Positions 1 through 5,557 of a stretch of 5,557 nt of DNA are shown piece by piece (the stretch's first letter is position 1; each line of letters starts with the position of its first letter). Source of the stretch: Flectobacillus sp. GTDB lineage: Bacteria; Bacteroidota; Bacteroidia; Cytophagales; Spirosomataceae. Location: the NCBI GenBank assembly GCA_029865665.1, contig JARXAV010000273.1:1-5557 (forward strand), read 5' to 3'. Below the pieces are notes generated by a model that saw only the letters and a program-made list of their open reading frames with translations, did no database searches and was not told the DNA's origin. The translations under genes were made by a program, and so were the position numbers.

Positions 1-257
1 AAACTAGGTGCCGTATAAGGAGGCGTAATAGCTGTTTGACCAGCTATTACGTCATAATCGTGTATCGGTAATCCATCTTCATTTAGCCCATTGAATCCAT
101 TGAGTAGCGTTTCGGCTACTTTGGTAGCTCGTGGGTGTTCGGCAGGGCTTGGATTTAACGAGATTTCTTTGGGAAACTCATTAGGTAAGGCCTTGAACAA
201 CTCGTTGACTACTTGTTGCAAGTGTGCTATGTCAGGCAGATTAATATTTGTATTCAT
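1..257 (-). CDS. Encapsulin cargo cysteine desulfurase, N-terminal part (cut by window edge)
   Basis: The gene starts with ATG at 257-255 and stays open to the window edge, giving 85 complete codons; the catalytic part lies outside. The start sits inside the end of the shell gene (17 bp overlap, different frame), which suggests translational coupling. The visible protein is not an enzyme domain. Residues 7-27 (LPDIAHLQQVVNELFKALPN and on) form a likely amphipathic helix; residues 34-44 read LNPSPAEHPRA; residues 79-85 are PPYTAPS. No cysteine is present. Known of the family: family 2A encapsulins enclose a SufS-like, PLP-dependent cysteine desulfurase (cysteine to alanine plus persulfide) whose long, disordered N-terminal extension targets it to the shell interior and is usually encoded next to the shell gene. 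The assignment rests on this leader and the position, since no PLP-site residue is visible. Another cargo type is possible but less likely. Confidence 0.72.
   Translation of the reverse strand, partial: MNTNINLPDIAHLQQVVNELFKALPNEFPKEISLNPSPAEHPRATKVAETLLNGFNGLNEDGLPIHDYDVIAGQTAITPPYTAPS
24..51. repeat. Perfect 11-bp inverted repeat inside the cargo gene
   Basis: Arms 24-34 (CGTAATAGCTG) and 41-51 (CAGCTATTACG) are exact reverse complements around a 6-base loop. A G-T and then a G-C pair (22-23 with 52-53) could extend the stem to 13 bp. It encodes residues 69-78 (DVIAGQTAIT), in the presumed disordered leader of the cargo protein. In the mRNA it would fold as a strong hairpin about 200 bases after the start codon. 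No run of T follows it, so it is not a terminator. Its role is unknown. Confidence 0.6.
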
Positions 258-1167
258 GGTATTTACCAATTTCTACGTCTTCTAAAACAGCAATGGCATC
301 GTCAACCAATACGGCAATAGAGCAGTAAAGTGAAACTAAGTAAGAAGCAATAGCACGGTCGTTGATACCCATAAAGCGTACTGACAACCCTGGTGATTGT
401 TCTCCTTGTAAACCTGGTTGAATCAATCCAATTACTCCTTGACGGCTTTCACCTGTACGTAACAAAATGATTTTTGATTTGCCGTTTTCGATTGGCAATT
501 TATCCGAAGGAATAAGTGGAATACCTCGCCAAGTTAAAAACTGAGAACCAAATAACGACACTGTTGGAGGTGGAACACCACGGCGAGTACACTCACGACC
601 AAAAGCAGCAATCGCTAAGGGGTGTAATAAAAAGAAACCAGGTTCTTTCCATACTTTACCAATCAATTCGTCTAAATCGTCGGGGGTTGGAGCTCCCGAA
701 CGAGTTTTGATTACCTGAGACGGAGCAACACTGTGCAATAAACCGTAGTCTTTGTTGTTGATTAACTCGCTTTCTTGACGCTCTTTGATGGTCTCAATTG
801 CCAAACGTAATTGTTCAGAAATTTGGTTGTAAGGCTTGCTGTACAAATCCGAAACTCGTGTGTGTACATCTACGATTGTCTGAACAGCCGCTAGGTTATA
901 CTCACGTGGGTTTTCGATGTAGTCAACAAACGTCTGAGGTAAAACACGTTCGTCACGTGCAGAACAATCTACTTCGATTTGCGTAGCATCTTTTACTCTG
1001 TTTAAACGGAATACACCTGATTCAACGGGAACCCAGTGCAAAAGGTGTGTCAACCATCTTGGGGTAATTGTTCCCATTTGAGGAACACTACGAGTCGCAA
1101 TCGCCAGTTGTCGTGCGGCTACGTCGCCAAGAGCAGTCTGTTGCTTGTTTTTAGTTATTTCTGCCAT
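241..1167 (-). CDS. srpI: Family 2A encapsulin nanocompartment shell protein (SrpI type)
   Basis: This is a full-length 308-residue shell protein with the HK97 phage-capsid fold, whose relatives self-assemble into a closed icosahedral cage (60 subunits in the characterised SrpI) in the cytoplasm. Recognisable family stretches are DVAARQLAIAT (15-25), ITPRWLTHLLHWVPVE (34-49), the E-loop region FRLNRVKDATQIEVDCS (53-69), QTFVDYIENPREY (78-90), VDVHTRVSDLYS (99-110), AFGRECTRRGVPPPTVSLFG (188-207) and SPGLSVRFMGI (258-268). No cyclic-nucleotide-binding domain is inserted, which separates it from family 2B. ATG at 1167 is 15 bp after the metY stop, and the next gene overlaps its end. Known of the family: the cargo is a cysteine desulfurase, and 2A compartments have been linked to sulfur starvation and storage of elemental sulfur. 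It was once called a major membrane protein, but no membrane segment is visible. Confidence 0.95.
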   Translation of the reverse strand: MAEITKNKQQTALGDVAARQLAIATRSVPQMGTITPRWLTHLLHWVPVESGVFRLNRVKDATQIEVDCSARDERVLPQTFVDYIENPREYNLAAVQTIVDVHTRVSDLYSKPYNQISEQLRLAIETIKERQESELINNKDYGLLHSVAPSQVIKTRSGAPTPDDLDELIGKVWKEPGFFLLHPLAIAAFGRECTRRGVPPPTVSLFGSQFLTWRGIPLIPSDKLPIENGKSKIILLRTGESRQGVIGLIQPGLQGEQSPGLSVRFMGINDRAIASYLVSLYCSIAVLVDDAIAVLEDVEIGKYHEYKY

Positions 1168-1182
1168 TGTTAATATATAAAT

Positions 1183-2499
<1,317 letters not shown>

Positions 2500-2550
2500 T
2501 TATCGTTTGTTTTTGAATGATTTTTGTAGGTTGAAAACAGTCGGGTTTCC

Positions 2551-3309
2551 TTACTTCTTTTTTCTTAAATCAAGGTTTTGAAAATAGAATAGTCGTATGG
2601 CATCGATGTTTTTAAACTTGGTATCAGCCACAACTTGCTGATAAACATTGGAGTAACCTGCCTGTATATACGACGACTTCGTAAAATAATAAGCTAAACC
2701 CACAAAGAAGCGATTTTGGTCAAAAGGGAAATACGTACCTCGGGTATCTGCTATTGGAAAATTGATAAAAATCTCATCGCTTGCAACAGCCGCTAAGGTA
2801 TTTGGAGCAAAGCCTCTTTTTGAAAGGGGGACACTAACTAAAAAATTGCTTCGTAAACGAATATCAAATTTATAGCCTTCTCCTAATTCGTTATCATTCT
2901 TGAGTCGATGTCTAAAACGTTCTTCCAAACGTACCCAAATCATGGTTTTAGCCTTACTGAGACGACCATGGTATTGCACTTGTTGCCAAATTCGATGCTC
3001 TGGCTGTGAAATATTCACATGACCTTCATCAGGAAAGTGATTGGTATATTCGTAGCCATTACTGAGTTTAACATCATCTGTTAAATAATAGGTTAATGCT
3101 ACACGTCCCAATGCTTTGGAAGCATCGTTGATATAGTGATTGGTAGTACGGTAATGAAGATCTAGCCATAAACCCCATTTATCGGTAAATCTTGTTTGGT
3201 TGAAATAGCCCAACCAAAGCTGATTTTCCTGCGATGTCTGAGCAACTGTTTGGGCATGCGTAATACTTCCTGTCAGAAGACAGAGACTAATGGTAATGAT
3301 TTTGTTCAT
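2551..3309 (-). CDS. DUF2490 family protein, predicted outer-membrane beta-barrel
   Basis: This is a 252-residue exported protein. Residues 1-19 (MNKIITISLCLLTGSITHA) are a signal peptide with likely cleavage before Q20. The mature part alternates hydrophobic and polar residues with many aromatics, as in beta-barrel strands: NQLWLGYFNQTRFTDKWGLW (29-48), GRVALTYYLTDDVKLSNGYE (68-87), PEHRIWQQVQYHG (103-115), IWVRLEERFRHRL (124-136), NRFFVGLAYYFTKSSYIQAG (199-218) and IRLFYFQNLDLR (238-249). The R-x-E-x-R-x-R-H-R type strand and the D-E-I-F-I-N segment (178-183) are typical of DUF2490, a family of unknown function common in Bacteroidota. The lysine-rich tail after 249 is unusual for a barrel end. 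It lies 81 bp after a tiny membrane protein gene and 84 bp before metY, so it could belong to either transcription unit. No substrate can be named. Confidence 0.8.
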   Translation of the reverse strand: MNKIITISLCLLTGSITHAQTVAQTSQENQLWLGYFNQTRFTDKWGLWLDLHYRTTNHYINDASKALGRVALTYYLTDDVKLSNGYEYTNHFPDEGHVNISQPEHRIWQQVQYHGRLSKAKTMIWVRLEERFRHRLKNDNELGEGYKFDIRLRSNFLVSVPLSKRGFAPNTLAAVASDEIFINFPIADTRGTYFPFDQNRFFVGLAYYFTKSSYIQAGYSNVYQQVVADTKFKNIDAIRLFYFQNLDLRKKK

Positions 3310-3366
3310 AAATAATCGATGGTTGATTAGAATAGTAACGTAGTATGGGTAAAGAAAAAGTGAGGT

Positions 3367-3389
3367 GGAAATAAGGGATACTTATTTCT
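3367..3389 (-). terminator. Possible weak terminator hairpin after the 44-residue gene
   Basis: Arms 3368-3375 (GAAATAAG) and 3381-3388 (CTTATTTC) are exact reverse complements with a 5-base loop; a G-T pair could extend the stem. It begins two bases after the stop codon of the 44-residue gene. The stem is AT-rich, and the T run on the transcript comes only about eight bases later, so it would be a weak terminator or an mRNA 3'-end stabiliser. Confidence 0.35.
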
Positions 3390-3390
3390 G

Positions 3391-3525
3391 TTATTCAAAG
3401 ACTAATTTTTGAAGCATTACGCCTATCAATACTACATAAACGCTTCCTACGATAGACCATACCGCAACTTCTTCAAATAAAACAGAGTCCGTAACTGCTG
3501 TTATTGATTGTTTGATAGCTTCCAT
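3391..3525 (-). CDS. 44-residue single-pass membrane protein of unknown function
   Basis: ATG at 3525-3523 and TAA at 3393-3391 frame 44 codons, only 12 bp after the stop of the hydroxylase gene, with an A-rich leader (AAAATTAATACATT) before the start. The product begins MEAIKQSITAVTDSVLFEEV and continues into a hydrophobic helix at about residues 20-38 (VAVWSIVGSVYVVLIGVML), ending QKLVFE. It has no cysteine or histidine. I do not recognise the family. Its motif TDSVL (12-16), followed closely by one membrane helix, matches TDSFL in the 46-residue protein encoded on the other side of the hydroxylase gene. The clean frame, close spacing and membrane character support a real gene; a role as accessory subunit of the hydroxylase is only a guess. 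Confidence 0.68.
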   Translation of the reverse strand: MEAIKQSITAVTDSVLFEEVAVWSIVGSVYVVLIGVMLQKLVFE

Positions 3526-3537
3526 AATGTATTAATT

Positions 3538-4758
3538 TTAAGAGTGATTTGATATACCGTATAGTAATTTGAAATACTGTTCTTTAATCGTTTTGAAAAA
3601 TAAGCTGATAAAGGTTACCAGAATGATTAGGCTTGTCTGATTAATCATATTCGGAAACAAGCTGATGCTAATCGGGATGAATAATAACAGACGGCTATAT
3701 TCTAGGTAAAATACCCAGCGACGTTGTTCTAAAATAGCTCCACAATTAACCAGCGTCACTAAAATGATTAAAGAGGTAAACACCTGAACCAATGTAGGTA
3801 ATTGTTCTTGATTATAAATGAGATAAAATAAAGAAACTAATACGACACTAATCTGAATGACGATATAATTGCGAAACCGAGTAGAACTTACTTCTTGGGC
3901 AACCTGAACCAGAAACTTCGGTTCTAGTAGTTCTCTAATGTTGGGGTCTAGGGTTTCAGGCTTACTCAACAGGATACGTAATTTTCCTTTTAAACCTGGC
4001 GTTTGCTTACAAGCATGTAGCAATTCTAGCAGGTAATGAAAATGCTGCCACAGAAAACTATAACTTTTGATGGGTTTGGTTAGTCCATAAACGGGTTCTT
4101 CGATTTCTTCGGCAAACGTGCCAAAAATCTTATCCCAAATAATGAACATATCGCTGTAATTTTTATCTAAATACTGTTCATTACAAGCATGATGGACACG
4201 GTGATGCGAAGGCGTTACTAAAATGTATTCTAAGAAACCCAATTTGCCAACGGTGCGAGTATGGGTAAAAAATGGGTAAATGCCATGAACCAATAGTACC
4301 ACGGTAATCATCTCGGCCGAAAATCCAATGATGGGTAATAACGACCAAAAGAAAGTACGAGCAATTGCCTGAAAAATAGTGATCCGAGCCGAAACAGTGA
4401 AATTAAACTCTTCGCTTTGGTGATGTACAATATGAAGCCCCCAAAGAATGTTTACTTCATGCCCTAAACGGTGATACCAATACCATAATAAATCGGTGAC
4501 TAAAAACAAGGCAACCCACGAGATAACCCCCGACTGAATATTGAAAATACCAAAATGCTGATTCAAGTAATCATAAACGAAATAGAATATTCCTGCCGTA
4601 AAACAATCAGTCAATCGTTCTGCAATACCTACATTGAGGTTGGCAATGGTATCTTGAAAGTTATGCAATTTTCGTCCTTGCTTTTTGGTAATCCAGAATT
4701 CGATAACCATCAAAATGATAAATAAAGGGATTGCATAAGCTAGATATTTCGTGTGCAT
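3538..4758 (-). CDS. Fatty acid hydroxylase / sterol desaturase family membrane enzyme
   Basis: This is a 406-residue integral membrane di-iron enzyme of the family that hydroxylates or desaturates lipids, sterols or carotenoids using oxygen. All histidine boxes are present: HRLGH (96-100), HIVHH (109-113) and HHRVHH (185-190), with a further histidine at 158 between helices. Hydrophobic helices lie at about 5-22, 50-65, 78-95 and 128-163, and a further group at about 298-316, 325-345, 354-370 and 374-392. That C-terminal membrane extension goes beyond the minimal family core (about 250-300 residues) and recalls alkylglycerol monooxygenase (TMEM195), which cleaves ether lipids; that comparison is from memory. 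An in-frame TAA nine bases upstream makes ATG 4758 the first possible ATG. It is flanked by two tiny membrane protein genes (128 bp before, 12 bp after). The substrate cannot be read from the sequence. Confidence 0.88.
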   Translation of the reverse strand: MHTKYLAYAIPLFIILMVIEFWITKKQGRKLHNFQDTIANLNVGIAERLTDCFTAGIFYFVYDYLNQHFGIFNIQSGVISWVALFLVTDLLWYWYHRLGHEVNILWGLHIVHHQSEEFNFTVSARITIFQAIARTFFWSLLPIIGFSAEMITVVLLVHGIYPFFTHTRTVGKLGFLEYILVTPSHHRVHHACNEQYLDKNYSDMFIIWDKIFGTFAEEIEEPVYGLTKPIKSYSFLWQHFHYLLELLHACKQTPGLKGKLRILLSKPETLDPNIRELLEPKFLVQVAQEVSSTRFRNYIVIQISVVLVSLFYLIYNQEQLPTLVQVFTSLIILVTLVNCGAILEQRRWVFYLEYSRLLLFIPISISLFPNMINQTSLIILVTFISLFFKTIKEQYFKLLYGISNHS

Positions 4759-4791
4759 AGTGCTTTAAGGTTAGTAAGTTATGATTAAAAG

Positions 4792-4838
4792 ACTCGGAAC
4801 ATTGGGCTACCTGTCGTGATAAAAACCCAATGTCGAGT
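4792..4838 (-). promoter_or_regulatory. Intercistronic hairpin ahead of the hydroxylase gene
   Basis: A 13-bp inverted repeat with one 2-base bulge lies here: ACTCG plus ACATTGGG on one arm (4792-4796 and 4799-4806), CCCAATGT plus CGAGT on the other (4826-4838), around a 19-base loop. It sits in the 128-bp gap between the 46-residue gene and the hydroxylase gene, with its base 33 bases before the latter's start. On the transcript the 3' arm is followed by CTTTTAAT, a weak T run, so it could be a leaky terminator, an attenuator, an mRNA processing or stability element, or an operator. No promoter could be placed with confidence in this gap. Confidence 0.55.
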
Positions 4839-4886
4839 ACCCACTTCAATCTCTGTGTGTCAGTTATCTTTAATTAATCAGGGGCA

Positions 4887-5027
4887 TCAACAAAGGTGTT
4901 GATATTCAATAAAAAGTGCGACACTCAACGCACTAGCCAGCATAACAATTAAACCGCTAATGAAAATTGTTTCCAAAGTAGTTGCTTTATGTAAAAAGGA
5001 GTCGGTGATTTCAGTGAATGAATTCAT
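4887..5027 (-). CDS. 46-residue single-pass membrane protein of unknown function
   Basis: ATG at 5027-5025 and TGA at 4889-4887 frame 46 codons, 42 bp after the stop of the peroxiredoxin-like gene. The product starts MNSFTEITDSFLHKATTLET, followed by a hydrophobic helix at about residues 21-41 (IFISGLIVMLASALSVALFI and E41), then YQHLC with a cysteine as last residue. No signal-peptidase site is evident, so it is probably a membrane-anchored small protein. I do not recognise the family. The TDSFL motif (8-12) directly before the helix resembles TDSVL in the 44-residue protein encoded just after the hydroxylase gene, which suggests a distant pair. The support is the clean frame, the spacing and the resemblance; there is no homology evidence. 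Confidence 0.65.
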   Translation of the reverse strand: MNSFTEITDSFLHKATTLETIFISGLIVMLASALSVALFIEYQHLC

Positions 5028-5069
5028 AGCGAATATAGTCTATCGTTTTTATATACTAATTAAAGTAAA

Positions 5070-5557
5070 TTAAGCTGCCATTTCTTGGCGAATAGCCACA
5101 GGAATATTGTTACTTGCTCCATAAACAGAGGCTAACATTTCAGTAATTGAAAAGGGATTATCAAAATGTTTGTCGATAGCGGCGTACACAATTTTCCCGT
5201 TTCTTCCAATGGTATAAACAGCAGGAATAGTAACATTTTCAGAAATACCTGCAACGCTTTCCCACACTGGAAATTCCTCGTCATATAAGCCTAATTGCGT
5301 AGCGATTGTATGCGTAGGATCAGCGACTAATTGAAAAGGGATTTGGAAGTAATTTGCAAACTCTTGAACTTCTTTCGTCTGTCCTTGAACAATCACTACT
5401 AGTTCTCCTCCAAGTGACACAATTTCTTGATAGGAAACTCTTAATTTCTGAAGGTGTTCGAAAGCATATTGATTCCAACCTTCTGATAAAAAGCTAATCA
5501 CCAAAGGTTTGTTACTGGCAAGGTGTCTAACTTGGGTCGTACTAAAACGGTTGGATG
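5070..5557 (-). CDS. Peroxiredoxin-like (AhpC/TSA) protein lacking active-site cysteines, 5' end outside the window
   Basis: The frame is open to the window edge; 161 codons and the TAA at 5072-5070 are visible. The fold is that of thioredoxin-like peroxiredoxins: a strand PLVISFLSEGW followed by a helix (the redox-site region), LGGELVVIVQGQTKEVQEFA, the FQLVADPTHTIATQLGLYDE segment typical of AhpC/TSA proteins, then IPAVYTIGRNGKIVYAAID with the cis-proline position (VTIPAVY). In relatives the first loop reads GGWCPYC, where the first cysteine attacks peroxide. Here it reads EGWNQYA, so both cysteines are gone, and no cysteine occurs in the visible part. It therefore cannot act as a normal peroxidase and is probably a structural or regulatory relative, or has another job. 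TTG at 5504 lies in mid-domain and is not a credible start. A 42-bp gap separates it from the 46-residue gene, so the two may share a transcript. Confidence 0.82.
   Translation of the reverse strand, partial: SNRFSTTQVRHLASNKPLVISFLSEGWNQYAFEHLQKLRVSYQEIVSLGGELVVIVQGQTKEVQEFANYFQIPFQLVADPTHTIATQLGLYDEEFPVWESVAGISENVTIPAVYTIGRNGKIVYAAIDKHFDNPFSITEMLASVYGASNNIPVAIRQEMAA

Noticed and set aside
91..285. Plus-strand open frame of 64 codons
   Set aside because: It lies antisense to the cargo leader and shell end, has no recognisable features, and is a shadow of the minus-strand genes.
516..986. Two plus-strand open frames (516-710, 798-986)
   Set aside because: Both are fully antisense to the strongly conserved encapsulin shell gene and have arbitrary composition.
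241..1167. Family 2B encapsulin or phage capsid
   Set aside because: There is no cyclic-nucleotide-binding insertion and no phage genes nearby; the sequence matches the SrpI (2A) pattern.
4661..4849. Minus-strand open frame of 62 codons
   Set aside because: It overlaps the start of the hydroxylase gene in another frame and reads through the hairpin; nothing about the product looks like a protein.
5070..5504. Treating TTG at 5504 as the start of the peroxiredoxin-like gene
   Set aside because: The frame continues upstream to the window edge, and the TTG lies within the first core strand of the fold; the true start is outside.

Overview
All genes in this window lie on the minus strand, so read in the direction of transcription the order runs from position 5557 down to 1. 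The protein families (a DUF2490 outer-membrane-type protein, a sterol-desaturase family membrane enzyme, an O-acetylhomoserine sulfhydrylase of the type common in Bacteroidota), the AT-leaning composition and the A-rich rather than GGAGG-type sequence before most starts suggest a member of the Bacteroidota, perhaps of the Cytophagales. The phylum is an inference of moderate confidence; anything finer is a guess.

Upstream half (5557 to 3391): a peroxiredoxin-like protein cut by the window edge, with every cysteine lost including the active-site pair; a 46-residue single-pass membrane protein; a 406-residue fatty acid hydroxylase/sterol desaturase family enzyme with all three histidine boxes; and a 44-residue single-pass membrane protein. 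The two tiny proteins flank the hydroxylase gene and look alike: each has a TDS(F/V)L motif just before its one membrane helix. A long hairpin lies between the first tiny gene and the hydroxylase gene.

Middle (3309 to 2551): a DUF2490 protein with a signal peptide, probably an outer-membrane beta-barrel.

Downstream half (2466 to 1): the most interesting part, a compact sulfur gene set. metY (O-acetylhomoserine sulfhydrylase) is followed after 15 bp by an encapsulin shell gene of family 2A (SrpI type, HK97 fold). The shell gene overlaps by 17 bp the start of another gene, of which only the first 85 codons are in the window. That N-terminus is a proline-containing, probably disordered leader with one amphipathic helix, as expected of the cargo cysteine desulfurase that family 2A shells enclose. 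Its coding sequence holds a perfect 11-bp inverted repeat. The likely logic is that the encapsulated desulfurase strips sulfur from cysteine while MetY makes homocysteine from sulfide, but the link between the two is inferred from gene order only. No RNA genes, mobile elements or CRISPR arrays were seen, and no gene-free stretch exceeds about 130 bp.
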